Positions 18,057 through 27,754 of a stretch of DNA of 54,280 bases are shown here, piece by piece. Made by a program: the position numbers and the translations under genes. Position 1 is the first letter of the stretch. Each line of letters starts with the position of its first letter. The notes below the pieces were generated by a model. It did no database searches and was not told the DNA's origin. It saw only the letters and a program-made list of their open reading frames with translations. The DNA comes from Candidatus Fermentithermobacillaceae bacterium (GTDB lineage Bacteria > Bacillota > Sulfobacillia > Fermentithermobacillales > Fermentithermobacillaceae): assembly GCA_018052455.1 (NCBI GenBank), contig JAGPNE010000001.1, forward strand, positions 240,981 to 295,260, in the 5' to 3' direction.

Positions 18057-20306
18057 ATTAGCAGATTTCGCAAGATTGGAGGCAAACTGTTAATAATTGG
18101 TTTGCTGCTATCCCTAGCACCTGTAGCGGTTCTGGGCGCATTTCTTTACACCAACACCAAAAAAACTCTTGAAGAGGAGGCAATTGCAAACCTTAGTACT
18201 TTTGCTGCAGTTAAGGCAGCAGAGATAACGACCTACATCGACCATCTTGAAGATCTCGGGTACTACTCTTCAAGCAACGTTGATCTGGTAGAAAGTCTTA
18301 TGTCCCTTTCTAAGATCAAGTATAACCTAGGTTCTTTAGAATGGGTCAACAAGACAAAACCCAAGATTGAAGAGACAGGTCAGGACATCATTAGCGTGAC
18401 TGATTTCAATGTGTTTCTCGTTGTCACTCCGTCAGGCTCGCTTATCTACTCTACAAATCCTAATGATATCCCAGGCACAGATTTCTCGGACAAAGACTAC
18501 ATCGCCGGAGCCATGGAAGGTCAGATGACCTTGTCAGACTTGTTCTACTCCGACATAACAAAAAACTATTGCCTCGCGTTAGGCGCACCGGTCACGGATC
18601 CAAATCAGCCTGAGAATATGCTCGGAACCATAGGTCTGGTAGTGACAGGCGGTTCTCTCAAATCTGTTGTGCAGTCAGGGATCGAGCAAATAGGTTCTAG
18701 CGCTGTGTCATACCTTATCGATTCAAAAGGTACGGTGATAACAGATATCGTAACAAAAGATGGGAACGGTCTCAGGATGAACGACACCGTAAAAGGATGG
18801 CCGCTAGAATTTATCACCAAAGGAACTTCATCCGGCGCAAAATCGGCGCATCCGGACAAGTCCTACCAGAACTTCGCGGGCAAGAGCGTGTTTGGAGCTG
18901 GTACAGTCCTGACAGTAGGCGACGAGGCTTACGGGCTAATTATTGAGGTAGAAGAATCCGAAGCACTTGCACGGGCGGCAGTGCTTCAGAAGTCCACGCT
19001 AATCATGTGCTCCATAATGGTTGTTGCCGCTATTGCGGTAACAGTAGGCTTCTCTCGAACCCTAGTAAACCCAATTGTAGATGTGGTATCTACGGTCAGA
19101 AATGTCGCCGAAGGTGAAGGGGATCTCACCAAGAGGCTTGAGACAAAGTCGAAAGACGAAATGGGAGAGCTAGCACAGTGGTTCAACAAGTTCCTAGATT
19201 ACATAGCAGGAATCATCAAGAATATCACTTTGACATCAGATCAGCTTGCTGCCACCAGCGAGGAATTGTCTGCAACTTCTGAGGAATCAACAAGCATAGC
19301 GGCCCAGATAGCCGAAACGGCCCAGCAGTTGGCTAGTGGAGCGGCAGAACAGAGTTCAATAGCAGCCAACACAGCAATTTCTGCTGAGAAACTTTCTGCG
19401 GCCGTAGAAGTCGTTGCTCAGGGAACACAGGCTCAATATGGTGCGGTAGATACGATCGCCGTTGTGATTTCAGAAAGCAACAGGATCTTTGGTGAGGTAG
19501 TTCAGGTTCTTGGAAACGTCAGTGAGGTGGCCAAAGAAAACACTGACGCAGCAAAAAGGGCCACAGAATCGATACAAGTTCTGTCGACCAGCATGGCAAA
19601 CATACAGGGGGCTAACGAAAGCGCCGCAGTTCAGGTCTCGGAACTAAGCGATCTTTCACAGAGCATACGTCAGATAGTCGGCGTCATAGATGATATTGCG
19701 TCCCAGACCAACCTTCTAGCGCTAAACGCCGCCATAGAAGCTGCAAGAGCCGGCGAACACGGCCGCGGCTTTGCCGTAGTAGCTGACGAAGTACGCAAAC
19801 TTGCAGAAAGATCCCTCGCGGAGACAAAGAACATAAGCGAGCTAATCAACAAAGTGGCCACATCTATTGACCACACGGTAAACAGTATTGAGCAGAGTAC
19901 TCGAGAGATCGACGTAGGTAGCATGGTAGCCCAAGACGCGGGCAATGTGCTGTCTGATATCGAAAGGGCTGCAACTGGTACCCAAGAAGAAATAATAAGG
20001 CTTACCGATTCTTTTGAACGTCTAAAGACCGCGTCGGCGCAGACTGAGACTGCAGTAAATGACATCGCTGTATATGCCAATGAAAACCTCGCCGGTGTTG
20101 AGGAAATGGCAATAACTGCGGAAGAAGTCAAGCGTTTAGTAGAGAACGTAGCTGCCGTTTCACAGGAAAGTGCGGCAGCAATAGAAGAGGTAGCTGCTTC
20201 AATCAAGGAAATGGCTGCCGCGGCAGACCAGGTTTCAGCGTCAGCACAAGACTTGGCGGCTCAAGCTGAGTTGCTCCAGAACATAGTCAGGAAGTTCACA
20301 ATATAG
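18057..20306 (+). CDS. Methyl-accepting chemotaxis protein (dCache-type sensor)
   Basis: About 749 residues: a short basic N-terminus, first membrane helix at about 12-33, an extracellular Cache-like sensor at about 40-305, second helix at about 312-333, a HAMP domain to about 390 and a long coiled signalling domain. The hairpin tip is recognisable around residues 545-580 ([15 protein letters not shown], then [15 protein letters not shown]). It signals to CheA/CheW, which are not in the window. An in-frame TAG ends at 18056 and the first canonical start is TTG at 18102, inside the first membrane helix without a ribosome site. AAGGAG at 18042-18047 points to ATT at 18057, so initiation at AUU or a base error is likely. 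Confidence 0.9.
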   Translation: MSRFRKIGGKLLIIGLLLSLAPVAVLGAFLYTNTKKTLEEEAIANLSTFAAVKAAEITTYIDHLEDLGYYSSSNVDLVESLMSLSKIKYNLGSLEWVNKTKPKIEETGQDIISVTDFNVFLVVTPSGSLIYSTNPNDIPGTDFSDKDYIAGAMEGQMTLSDLFYSDITKNYCLALGAPVTDPNQPENMLGTIGLVVTGGSLKSVVQSGIEQIGSSAVSYLIDSKGTVITDIVTKDGNGLRMNDTVKGWPLEFITKGTSSGAKSAHPDKSYQNFAGKSVFGAGTVLTVGDEAYGLIIEVEESEALARAAVLQKSTLIMCSIMVVAAIAVTVGFSRTLVNPIVDVVSTVRNVAEGEGDLTKRLETKSKDEMGELAQWFNKFLDYIAGIIKNITLTSDQLAATSEELSATSEESTSIAAQIAETAQQLASGAAEQSSIAANTAISAEKLSAAVEVVAQGTQAQYGAVDTIAVVISESNRIFGEVVQVLGNVSEVAKENTDAAKRATESIQVLSTSMANIQGANESAAVQVSELSDLSQSIRQIVGVIDDIASQTNLLALNAAIEAARAGEHGRGFAVVADEVRKLAERSLAETKNISELINKVATSIDHTVNSIEQSTREIDVGSMVAQDAGNVLSDIERAATGTQEEIIRLTDSFERLKTASAQTETAVNDIAVYANENLAGVEEMAITAEEVKRLVENVAAVSQESAAAIEEVAASIKEMAAAADQVSASAQDLAAQAELLQNIVRKFTI

Positions 20307-20352
20307 ACAGTCACAGTGGCAATGAAAGATAGTAGCATTTCCAGAGTTGATC

Positions 20353-20388
20353 GAGGCAGAAAGGCCCAGTCCTTTCTGCCTCACTTTA
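20353..20388 (+). terminator. Hairpin terminator between the chemoreceptor and the ABC-F gene
   Basis: A perfect 12-bp stem, GAGGCAGAAAGG (20353-20364) with its complement (20371-20382), and a 6-base loop, followed by ACTTTACG. The T tract is weak. It lies between convergent genes and may act for both. Confidence 0.7.
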
Positions 20389-20393
20389 CGCGC

Positions 20394-22280
20394 TTATTCC
20401 CCGTAGTGACCTCTAGATTCCATGAGTTTTTCCCATTGCATGTACAATTCTTCGAGTTTCGAGCGAACCATCCCCCACTCTTTTGCCGGTACATTTTCAG
20501 ATCTCTTGTAGGTCTCCGGGTCCGCAAGGATACTTGATAGTTCTCTCTCTTTAGACTCCAGTTCGGAAATCTTGTCTTCTAGAGCCTTGAGTTCAATATC
20601 AAGCGACATTGCTTTCGGGACCGGTTCTTCCGCCGGTTCCGGCTTGCTCCTTGGAGGTAGTATCGCGCTTTTTTCGAGTTTTGACTCGACATAGACCTCT
20701 GACTCAAGACATGTTTTCAAATGAGAATAGTTGCCTTCAAAGACGCGAATGGTGCCGTTTTCGAAAAGGAACACTTTGGTTGCAAGCAAGTCTATGAAGT
20801 ACCTGTCATGAGACGCAAATATTACGCTACCGCTGAAATCGCGCAAAGCTCTTTCAAGGGCCTGTCTAGATGGCAGATCCAAATGATTCGTAGGCTCATC
20901 GAGCAAAAGCACATTCGCGTCCGAAAGGAACAGCTTCACAAGACCCAACCTCGACTTCTCACCTTCCGAAAGGTCTCCTATGCACTTTTTGGTGTCATCT
21001 CCCGAGAATAAGAACATTCCGAGTACGTCTCTCGCCTCTTTTTCCGGTATTCCCAACCCTTTTATTTCATCGAGGATTGTTCGGTCTAGACATGAAAACT
21101 CAAACGTCTGTGCCACGTACCCTTCACGAACTCCTGTCCCCCATTTAATAGAACCGTCGTAGGACTCGGTTCCCATGAGACACTTGAGAAAGGTAGTCTT
21201 GCCACACCCGTTAGGGCCAACTAGTGCTACCCGTTCGCCCCCCTTTATAGAGTGCGTGAAATCTTGAAAAAGGGGCTCAGAAAATGACTTACTGAGACCT
21301 TCTATCCTAAGAATTTCTCTTCCTGCGGGTTCAGAAGGCGTAAACCTAAGGTCGAGACTTCTGTGCTTTTTCGGTTTCTCGATAACCTCAAGCTTATCCA
21401 GCATCTTTTGACGGCTTCTAGCCTGTCCTGCCTTTTTGGCATTCGCTTTCCATCGGTCTATGAAAGCGCGGGTTTTCTTGATAAGCTCTTGCTGTTCGTC
21501 ATATTCTTGCTCAAGTTGCCTCATCTGCTCTTCTTTTTGCCTTATGTAAGATGAATAGTCACCGCGATAGTATGATACCCTTCCGTTGTCTATCTCCCAT
21601 ATTTTTGTGACCACATTATCAAGGAACCGCCTATCGTGTGAAACCAATAAAATGGCTCCCGGGTAGCCGTTGAGATACGATTCGAGCCATTCTGTACCTG
21701 CAATATCCAAATGATTGGTCGGCTCGTCTAGTAGCAGCACATTTGGCTTCGAGACCAAGAGTTTAGCAAGGTTCAGCCGAACCTTCTGTCCGCCGCTTAG
21801 GGTCTCAGTAGAAACATTCCATGATTCTTTTCCGAAGCCCAGCCCTGCCAAAACAACTGCAGCTTCATTCTCAAGGTTATATCCTCCCAGAGCATCGAAC
21901 CGGTTTTGGAGGCGCGAATACTCCCTGAGTAGCTCAGAAACGTTCCCCCTCGGCGATGACATCTGTTTCTCTATGGTCCGCATCCTGTCCGCAGTCTCTG
22001 CAACTTCCGGTTTTCCCGCCATCGCGGCCTCTATCACCGTCGAGTCAAAGGTGGGCAGTTCTTGGGACAAATACCCTACACTAGCGCCAGAAGAAATGTG
22101 GACTGTTCCAGAATCAGGGGACAGCTCACCAGCTATAACTCGCAGAAGCGTTGTCTTGCCTTCTCCGTTTCGGCCTACTATACCGATTCGGTCTGTGCTT
22201 GCAACCGAGAGACTAACTGATGAGAATATGCAGCGAGTACCGATGAACCTTGAGATATCTGATAAGTCTATTGATGCCAT
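20394..22280 (-). CDS. ABC-F family ATPase (Uup/YdiF-like ribosome factor)
   Basis: A 628-residue cytoplasmic protein with two ABC cassettes and no membrane segments. Cassette 1 has Walker A GRNGEGKTT and signature LSGGQ; cassette 2 has GPNGCGKTT and signature LSEGE; both carry LLLDEPTNHLD. A charged linker of about 80 residues separates them and a C-terminal coiled coil (about 560-628) follows, the layout of translation-associated ABC-F proteins rather than transporters. ATG at 22280 is preceded by GGGAGG. Antibiotic resistance cannot be claimed from sequence alone. The upstream leader can fold and is open in frame for 54 codons. Confidence 0.92.
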   Translation of the reverse strand: MASIDLSDISRFIGTRCIFSSVSLSVASTDRIGIVGRNGEGKTTLLRVIAGELSPDSGTVHISSGASVGYLSQELPTFDSTVIEAAMAGKPEVAETADRMRTIEKQMSSPRGNVSELLREYSRLQNRFDALGGYNLENEAAVVLAGLGFGKESWNVSTETLSGGQKVRLNLAKLLVSKPNVLLLDEPTNHLDIAGTEWLESYLNGYPGAILLVSHDRRFLDNVVTKIWEIDNGRVSYYRGDYSSYIRQKEEQMRQLEQEYDEQQELIKKTRAFIDRWKANAKKAGQARSRQKMLDKLEVIEKPKKHRSLDLRFTPSEPAGREILRIEGLSKSFSEPLFQDFTHSIKGGERVALVGPNGCGKTTFLKCLMGTESYDGSIKWGTGVREGYVAQTFEFSCLDRTILDEIKGLGIPEKEARDVLGMFLFSGDDTKKCIGDLSEGEKSRLGLVKLFLSDANVLLLDEPTNHLDLPSRQALERALRDFSGSVIFASHDRYFIDLLATKVFLFENGTIRVFEGNYSHLKTCLESEVYVESKLEKSAILPPRSKPEPAEEPVPKAMSLDIELKALEDKISELESKERELSSILADPETYKRSENVPAKEWGMVRSKLEELYMQWEKLMESRGHYGE

Positions 22281-22305
22281 AAAAAAACCTCCCTGACGAA
22301 CACAT

Positions 22306-22371
22306 GTTTGCAAATGAAGGCACATTGAACCTAGGGAAAATGCTACTTCCGCATCATGTGCACCTGCAAAC
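22306..22371 (-). promoter_or_regulatory. Candidate leader hairpin upstream of the ABC-F gene
   Basis: On the minus strand GTTTGCA (22365-22371) can pair with TGCAAAC (22306-22312), and inside it GCAC (22358-22361) with GTGC (22320-22323), forming an interrupted stem that ends about 12 bases before the Shine-Dalgarno sequence. ABC-F genes are often controlled by leader structures. No T tract or clear leader peptide was seen. The 297 bases between the ABC-F start and the next gene hold nothing else certain except a possible TATAAT at 22500-22505 for the plus-strand gene. Confidence 0.3.
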
Positions 22372-22577
22372 TTGCCATTCAGGTAAGGCTCCCTTCTTGA
22401 AGCAACTCCGTCGCAAATTGCTCGTTCTAACTGCCTAGACACAATACCATCTAATCACTTCACCAGTCAACAGGTTTACGTGTCGTTTGGAATCTGCGGT
22501 ATAATAACATTGTTACTTGCAGTTGAAGGGACGTCTGATACACGTTGAACAAAGGAATACGTAGCCGGAGGAGTCTG

Positions 22578-23132
22578 GTGCCCCACAAGCTCCAGAAGGA
22601 GGATTTTCAAAGGGCATATTCCATCCTAGATGCAAGTCCTCTCGAATTTGACTGTGGGATTTTGTGTGATTCCTTTTGCTGTAAGGAATTTGAACCTGGC
22701 GTAGGCATATACCTGTTACCCGGGGAAGAACAAATGTTCACGCAGGAGGAAACTTGGCTTACCTGGATGTATCCTAAGGCAAGGTACAGCGGTTTTCCCT
22801 CGTCTTGGAAAGGAAGATTAGCGTTTGTAATGTGTAACGGCCAGTGCCCCAGAGAGAAACGACCCATTCAATGCAGGACTTTTCCGCTCATGCCATACCT
22901 GAACCCTGACAAAGAGCTGGAAACTAGATTAGATCTTCTGTCCGGCATACTCATATGTCCAGTACTCAGAAACCCGGAGAAGTTTGCTCTCAATCCACAG
23001 TTCACACAGGCTGTCGAACGTGGTTGGTCCTTATTGTTGAAAGATCCCTTGATTTGGGACGTTGTCTGGCAGCGTTCTAGAGAACTAGATGAACAGACGG
23101 ACTCCCCTTGGCTCAAGCTATTCCAGCAATAG
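22578..23132 (+). CDS. Cysteine-rich protein resembling YkgJ-type metal-binding proteins
   Basis: A 184-residue protein of unknown function. Two Cys clusters stand out: CGILCDSFCC (about residues 25-34) followed by a YLLPGEE stretch, and CNGQCPREKRPIQCRTFPL (about 95-113). This pattern resembles the CxxCxxCC proteins of the YkgJ type, thought to hold zinc or an iron-sulfur centre. No membrane segments are visible. GTG at 22578 lies six bases behind GGAGG; a TTG at 22545 is less well placed. It is convergent with the M20 hydrolase, 16 bases apart, and has no obvious functional partner. Confidence 0.75.
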   Translation: MPHKLQKEDFQRAYSILDASPLEFDCGILCDSFCCKEFEPGVGIYLLPGEEQMFTQEETWLTWMYPKARYSGFPSSWKGRLAFVMCNGQCPREKRPIQCRTFPLMPYLNPDKELETRLDLLSGILICPVLRNPEKFALNPQFTQAVERGWSLLLKDPLIWDVVWQRSRELDEQTDSPWLKLFQQ

Positions 23133-23148
23133 CGCAGGATGCGAAAAA

Positions 23149-24357
23149 TCACCTCGCTAGTGCCAAAACAGTATTGAGAAGTACATTCGCGCCATTTATA
23201 CAGTCCGAAGGCTCGGTCCATTCATCGGGGCTATGGCTTATTCCAGCTCTGCTGGGAACAAATATCATCCCTGTTGGCACATGTTTGGCAAAAATGGCGG
23301 CATCATGACCAGCCCCAGACGGCATAAGTTTGGCCTTTAACCCCAAATCCAAAGAGATGTCTCTTATTACCTCTTGAATCCTAGCATCCATCATAGCGGG
23401 CGAAGATATTGCAACACCATCAACATCCACGCTCAACCCGCAGGCATCTGCAAGGGAATGTGCTTTAGCCTTCAAATGCTCTACCACACGATTGGCAATC
23501 TCACTCTCCAGATCTCTTACTTCTATACTTAAATCAACACGCCCTGGAATGACATTGCGCGCACCGGGGTGAACTGTAACTTGACCGCACGTTCCTACGG
23601 TAGCCCCTGAACCGTACTCAGACACGGTGTTAGGAATTGACGCGATCAGATTGGCGGCTCCCAAAAGAGCGTCTCTTCTCTGATCCATAGGTGTAGTCCC
23701 CGCATGGTTTGGCATGCCTGTGAACCTGAAATCATAAGTATGAATGCCTACAATACCCTGAACAATTCCTACGTCATACTTCTGGTTGTCAAGTACTCCG
23801 CCTTGTTCTACGTGGAGTTCTATGTAGCATTCATACGCCGAACTCTTGAATCTCTTGCAGCCCTCGGATCCCGAAAGGCCGGCACTCGCGAGAATTTGCT
23901 CTAGAATTCCTTTCTCTTTCATTCCAATACCTTCTACAAAGTACCGGCTCCCTAGTAACCCTGACCCTACGGTAGCTCCTTCCTCATTGGAAAACCCAAC
24001 AATTTCCACACCGCACCTGGTAGTTACGTTGTGTTCGACGAGAGTTTGCGCGCACTCTAGAGCAGCCATAACCCCGAGAGCTCCGTCAAACATTCCTCCA
24101 TGTGGAACTGTATCCAAATGTGAGCCAACCAGTATTCTCTTCTCGTACTCACCAGGGGTCTCACCGAATACGTTTCCTACTCCGTCTATTCTTGTGTTCA
24201 ACCCTGCCTGTTTCATCTTGTTTAGGAACCACATTCTTCCCTCAATGTCTGCCTCACTAAAAGCGACCCTTGAAACGCCTTTCTGGCTACGCCCAATACT
24301 TCCGAGCTCAACAATGTTCTGCCACAGTCTATCCCCATTGACTCTCATGCCATTCAC
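23149..24357 (-). CDS. M20-family amidase (N-carbamoyl-L-amino acid hydrolase / allantoate amidohydrolase type)
   Basis: A 402-residue binuclear-metal hydrolase. Metal ligands are visible in GSHLDTVPHGG, the DGALGV segment, SNEEGATVGSGLLGS and the C-terminal GAGHDA segment; the lid domain contains FTGMPNHAGTTPMDQR. These are hallmarks of the subfamily that removes carbamoyl groups from N-carbamoyl amino acids, ureidoglycolate or allantoate, releasing ammonia and CO2. GTG at 24357 follows GAGG by eight bases. No hydantoinase or purine-degradation genes are adjacent, so the substrate is open; an amino-acid role would fit the neighbouring hydrolases. Confidence 0.9.
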   Translation of the reverse strand: MNGMRVNGDRLWQNIVELGSIGRSQKGVSRVAFSEADIEGRMWFLNKMKQAGLNTRIDGVGNVFGETPGEYEKRILVGSHLDTVPHGGMFDGALGVMAALECAQTLVEHNVTTRCGVEIVGFSNEEGATVGSGLLGSRYFVEGIGMKEKGILEQILASAGLSGSEGCKRFKSSAYECYIELHVEQGGVLDNQKYDVGIVQGIVGIHTYDFRFTGMPNHAGTTPMDQRRDALLGAANLIASIPNTVSEYGSGATVGTCGQVTVHPGARNVIPGRVDLSIEVRDLESEIANRVVEHLKAKAHSLADACGLSVDVDGVAISSPAMMDARIQEVIRDISLDLGLKAKLMPSGAGHDAAIFAKHVPTGMIFVPSRAGISHSPDEWTEPSDCINGANVLLNTVLALAR

Positions 24358-24461
24358 CAATATCACCTCGGGTTAAGTCATTGTACTTGCCGTACCGATA
24401 ATATAAGTATAACCAAAGCATACGTCCAATCGTGAAAAACCTGTATTGACCCCGGTCGTTC

Positions 24462-24490
24462 TTCACCAAGTACCGTTTTTATAGTATAAA
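24462..24490 (+). promoter_or_regulatory. Probable promoter of rubrerythrin
   Basis: TTCACC (24462-24467) and TATAAA (24485-24490) are spaced by 17 bases and lie about 76 bases before the rubrerythrin start. Both elements deviate from consensus, and overlapping alternatives such as TATAGT at 24480 exist. Confidence 0.5.
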
Positions 24491-24566
24491 TAGACATAAG
24501 TGCAAAAGAAGTAGTCACTCGGGGATAGCTTTATGACCACACAAAAAAGTGAAGGAGTGGAGCAAA

Positions 24567-25100
24567 TTGGAACTTAAAGGTAGCCAGACTGAAAAGAACT
24601 TGCTCGCCGCGTTTGCCGGAGAATCTCAGGTTCGAAACAAGTACACATATTTCGCCTCAATTGCAAAAACAGAAGGGTTCGAGCAGATCTCCGCTATTTT
24701 TGCAGAGACCGCCGATAACGAAAAAGAACATGCAAAGTTGTGGGCCAAGTTTCTAGGTCTCATAGGAGATACCAAGAAGAACCTTGCAGAGGCGATCAAG
24801 GGTGAGCACTGGGAATGGACCGAAATGTACAAAGAATTTGCGGAGACTGCAGAAAAAGAAGGCTTTGATGAGATAGCGAGGACTTTCCGAGAAGTTGCCG
24901 AAGTTGAAGAAGCTCACGAGAATAGATACAAGAGACTATTGGAACACGTAGAAGCTAACACGGTATTCACTAGGCCTGAGCCCATCAAGTGGCATTGCAG
25001 AAACTGCGGCTACATACATGAAGGAACTGAAGCACCTGAAGTTTGTCCTGCATGCGCTCATCCGAGGAGTTTCTATGAGCCGCTTTGCGAGAATTACTAG
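24567..25100 (+). CDS. rbr: Rubrerythrin
   Basis: A 177-residue two-domain iron protein that reduces hydrogen peroxide in anaerobes. The N-terminal ferritin-like four-helix bundle carries two Glu-x-x-His motifs, in [10 protein letters not shown] and VEEAHENRY, plus the early AFAGESQ Glu for the diiron site. The C-terminal rubredoxin-like domain has CRNCGY and CPACAHP for one iron. TTG at 24567, nine bases behind GGAG, gives the family-typical beginning. It is a single-gene unit with its own promoter and terminator. Its presence suggests a strict or aerotolerant anaerobe. Confidence 0.96.
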   Translation: MELKGSQTEKNLLAAFAGESQVRNKYTYFASIAKTEGFEQISAIFAETADNEKEHAKLWAKFLGLIGDTKKNLAEAIKGEHWEWTEMYKEFAETAEKEGFDEIARTFREVAEVEEAHENRYKRLLEHVEANTVFTRPEPIKWHCRNCGYIHEGTEAPEVCPACAHPRSFYEPLCENY

Positions 25101-25133
25101 AAGCCTGTTAACACCTTAGCAAGTCTTGAACCA

Positions 25134-25170
25134 GAAACGGAGGGCTTTTCTTCCCTCCGTTTCTTTCGTT
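25134..25170 (+). terminator. Rho-independent terminator after rubrerythrin
   Basis: A perfect 11-bp stem, GAAACGGAGGG (25134-25144) with its complement at 25153-25163, an 8-base loop and TTTCGTT after it, 33 bases past the stop codon. Confidence 0.88.
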
Positions 25171-25184
25171 ACAACCAGATACCT

Positions 25185-26339
25185 TTATTCCTTAATGTTT
25201 ATTCCGTCTACAAGAACCATCCAAGGTTTGGCTGATATCTCGAAAGGATGTCCATCGAATATGACTATGTCGGCATCTTTGCCTGGTGTGATGCTACCAA
25301 CTCTATCTTCAATCCCGATTATCTCAGCTGGGTTTAGGGTTATGGCTCGAAGAGCTTCTTCTTGATCCATGCCCGCCGCGACTGCCATACCTGCCATTAG
25401 GGGTAGAGAGTGCAAGGGGGTCACTGGCGAATCAGTTGTTATTGCAACTTTTACACCTGCTCTGGCCAGAATACCGGGAGTAACGAAACTCTTGTTTGTC
25501 AGTTCAAACTTAGTCCTGTGCCCAAAAGACGGTCCGACAATCGCAGGAAGTCCCTCTTTAGCAAGGGTATCGGCAATAAGAGCTCCGTCGGTGCAGTGAT
25601 CCAGCGTAATCCTTATGTTGAACTCTTTTGCTATGCGAATGGCGGTAAAAATGTCGTCCGCCCTGTGTGCATGAGCTTTGATTGGAATCTCCCTTCTTAT
25701 TACCGGGAGCATAGCCTCGAGTTTGGCATCGTATTGAGGCAATTTCGTAGAATCATCTCCTGCTGCCTCAATTTGCTGATTATATCTAACTGTCCGGGCC
25801 AATACCTCTCGCAGGACTGCAGCGGTACCCATCCTAGTAGAAGGTGTTTTACCCTTTCCGCTATACACTCGCTTTGGGTTTTCTCCAAATGCGACTTTCA
25901 TGGCCACTGGGTCTTTTATGATCATGTCGTCGACACGTGTGCCGAAAGTTTTTATTGCCATGAAAGTTCCTCCAACGACGTTCGCGCTTCCAGGACCGGC
26001 AGCACAAGCGGTAACACCGCTCTCACGCGCTTCCTTGACCGTGATATCGAGAGGGTTAAAACCGTCTATTGCCCTCATGTTTGGGGTCACAGGATCAGTA
26101 GCTTCATTTACGTCGCTTCCTTCGAATCCAATGCAGCTCTCATCGAGCCCTAGGTGCGAATGGGCGTCGATAAAACCAGGGAAAACCAATTTACCATCAG
26201 CGTCGATAACTTGTGCATTCTGTGGAACGGAAACATTCGAGCCTACCTCAAGGATCTTCCCGTTTTCTACTAGGATCGTTCCTTTTTGTATGACGTTTTT
26301 ATCTACAGGATAAATTGTTGCATTGATAATGGCTAACAA
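25185..26339 (-). CDS. Amidohydrolase, imidazolonepropionase-like (paralog 3)
   Basis: A 384-residue relative of the two amidohydrolases at 15401-17775. Shared motifs appear in the same order: DAHSHLG, FMAIKTFG, HAHRADD, TLDHCTDG and TTDSPVTP, then PGKDADI. It differs at the last metal region (TTDSP in place of TDHP), so its specificity may differ. The TTG start is six bases behind AAGGGGGA. It lies on the opposite strand and converges on rubrerythrin. The 161 bases before it, after the last pilus gene, contain no clear terminator or promoter. Confidence 0.88.
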   Translation of the reverse strand: MLAIINATIYPVDKNVIQKGTILVENGKILEVGSNVSVPQNAQVIDADGKLVFPGFIDAHSHLGLDESCIGFEGSDVNEATDPVTPNMRAIDGFNPLDITVKEARESGVTACAAGPGSANVVGGTFMAIKTFGTRVDDMIIKDPVAMKVAFGENPKRVYSGKGKTPSTRMGTAAVLREVLARTVRYNQQIEAAGDDSTKLPQYDAKLEAMLPVIRREIPIKAHAHRADDIFTAIRIAKEFNIRITLDHCTDGALIADTLAKEGLPAIVGPSFGHRTKFELTNKSFVTPGILARAGVKVAITTDSPVTPLHSLPLMAGMAVAAGMDQEEALRAITLNPAEIIGIEDRVGSITPGKDADIVIFDGHPFEISAKPWMVLVDGINIKE

Positions 26340-26500
26340 GATGCATCCCCCTTACCGTCAGCGTAGTTTTGAGTTCCATTTAGGCTTCTTAGCCAAGAAC
26401 TTTGATCCTGACTAAGCCAACCATTTCGACAACCGTGCAATTTTATCCTGCAAAAGACACTGAAAACCTTGCTGACCGCCCAGAGATATTCTGGCGACTA

Positions 26501-26995
26501 CTACCATTGCGTCCTTTCTACTACGGACGATTCTGAGAATACACGGATACTCACGCCGTTGCGATAGCGCGGTAAGAACCTTAGAAAAAAAGTGTTTACA
26601 GTGAAACTCGCGTCTAGAAGAACTGTGGGCTCACCCTCAAAGTGATTCACGACATGAGCTCTAAGGTGCAGATCCTTGATGAGATTCATCGAATCCTCCA
26701 AATTCGATTTCGCAATACTAATGGCAGAAGCCGACCCAGCTTGTTCGCGAACTGCAACGACCCCATCTGCCAACAGATCCCAATCGAGTTCCTGACATCC
26801 AGCAAGTGTACCTAGATCACAAGCATCTTGCACAGATTTTCGCGCAACGAAGACTAAGGCCACGTCGCTAACCATTCCAATACTCAACATTGCAATAGGC
26901 ATGAAAAGAGCTACCATCAGTATTACCCCGCCTGACCTGCCAATTGTTTCACGTTCACTTGACTCTTTAGCTTTGCTACCGCGGAACGAATTCAC
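26501..26995 (-). CDS. TadG-like pilus-associated membrane protein
   Basis: A 164-residue protein and the last gene of the pilus operon. One membrane helix (about residues 22-50, beginning RSGGVILMVALF) is followed by an extracytoplasmic region, the layout of TadG/TadE-like proteins, though much shorter than classical TadG and without the von Willebrand domain. It overlaps the preceding TadE gene by 20 bases. The GTG start has GGTGA nearby. Its role in Tad pilus assembly is inferred from context. Confidence 0.75.
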   Translation of the reverse strand: MNSFRGSKAKESSERETIGRSGGVILMVALFMPIAMLSIGMVSDVALVFVARKSVQDACDLGTLAGCQELDWDLLADGVVAVREQAGSASAISIAKSNLEDSMNLIKDLHLRAHVVNHFEGEPTVLLDASFTVNTFFLRFLPRYRNGVSIRVFSESSVVERTQW

Positions 26996-27416
26996 TTCGA
27001 GTCACCGCCTTAGCCTTCAGTAGCACATTGGCATTTGATATTGCTGATATCACGGGAGACCTGACTCTGTAGTTATAAGACAGCATCACGTTTATCGTCG
27101 TGCCGTAAATCGCTTGTTTCGGTGTTATGTTCACCTTTATAGCGTTTTTGTCTAAAGCCGTAGATTCAAGAACCTCATCCACCATATGAGGGGCCCTTCC
27201 CGTGTATCCTCCTTCGACTGCGCAAATTCTGCCAATTTCCCGTGCCGCCGATGTAAGAACTAATTTCGCATTTAGCACCAGACCGAGTTCCAATATGGCA
27301 AATAAAACCAAGGTGAGCATGGAAAATACCAACGCAAACTCGGCTATGGTCTGCCCGTCTTGAGTTCTTAAAAGCTCTACTCTAGTTCTGCATTGTCGAC
27401 GCCTAAACCAAAACAC
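26976..27416 (-). CDS. tadE: TadE-like minor pseudopilin
   Basis: A 146-residue protein with the TadE signature: a short basic leader, then DGQTIAEFALVFSML, where cleavage after Gly would leave Glu and Phe at positions 5-6 as in Flp-type pseudopilins, and a hydrophobic helix to about residue 45. The C-terminal two thirds are predicted extracellular. GTG at 27416 follows GGAGG by six bases; an in-frame extension to 27470 lacks a ribosome site. It lies between flp and the TadG-like gene. Confidence 0.85.
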   Translation of the reverse strand: MFWFRRRQCRTRVELLRTQDGQTIAEFALVFSMLTLVLFAILELGLVLNAKLVLTSAAREIGRICAVEGGYTGRAPHMVDEVLESTALDKNAIKVNITPKQAIYGTTINVMLSYNYRVRSPVISAISNANVLLKAKAVTRSEFVPR

Positions 27417-27480
27417 CCTACTCCTCCTTTCGGGGGTCGTCCCAGAGCAAAGTGAAACGCTTAGGACCACCCTTTCCTTT

Positions 27481-27696
27481 TCAGTTGCCTCTGTTTATTT
27501 GGTCTATGATGATTTCTATCTTGCCTTTCAGGGCGTCACTCAAATTGGTTAAGACTCCTATTAGTGCAATCACGACCAAAGCGAGCAGAAGTGCATATTC
27601 GGCTATGGTAGCGCCTTCTTCCGATGCCAGTGGTTTCTTCAAATAATCTATTACCGCTTGTTTGACACTAAATAATCGCAAGAATAGTGGTGTCAT
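27481..27696 (-). CDS. flp: Flp-type prepilin
   Basis: The major pilin candidate, about 71 residues. The prepilin motif EEGATIAEYALLL matches the Flp cleavage pattern of Gly followed by Glu-Tyr at positions 5-6, giving a mature pilin of about 40 residues that is mostly one hydrophobic helix. Two ATG codons are possible: 27708 directly abuts AAGGAG, so 27696 (12 bases away) is preferred. No prepilin peptidase (TadV) gene is in the window, so processing must be done by an enzyme encoded elsewhere. Confidence 0.9.
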   Translation of the reverse strand: MTPLFLRLFSVKQAVIDYLKKPLASEEGATIAEYALLLALVVIALIGVLTNLSDALKGKIEIIIDQINRGN

Positions 27697-27754
27697 ATTA
27701 GCAATCATCTCCTTGTTTCTGGACTGTTCTGAGTAGAGCCAAAATCGTTCTTAC

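Noticed and set aside
25410..26153. Open frame of 247 codons on the plus strand
   Set aside because: Antisense to the third amidohydrolase, which has all its motifs on the other strand.
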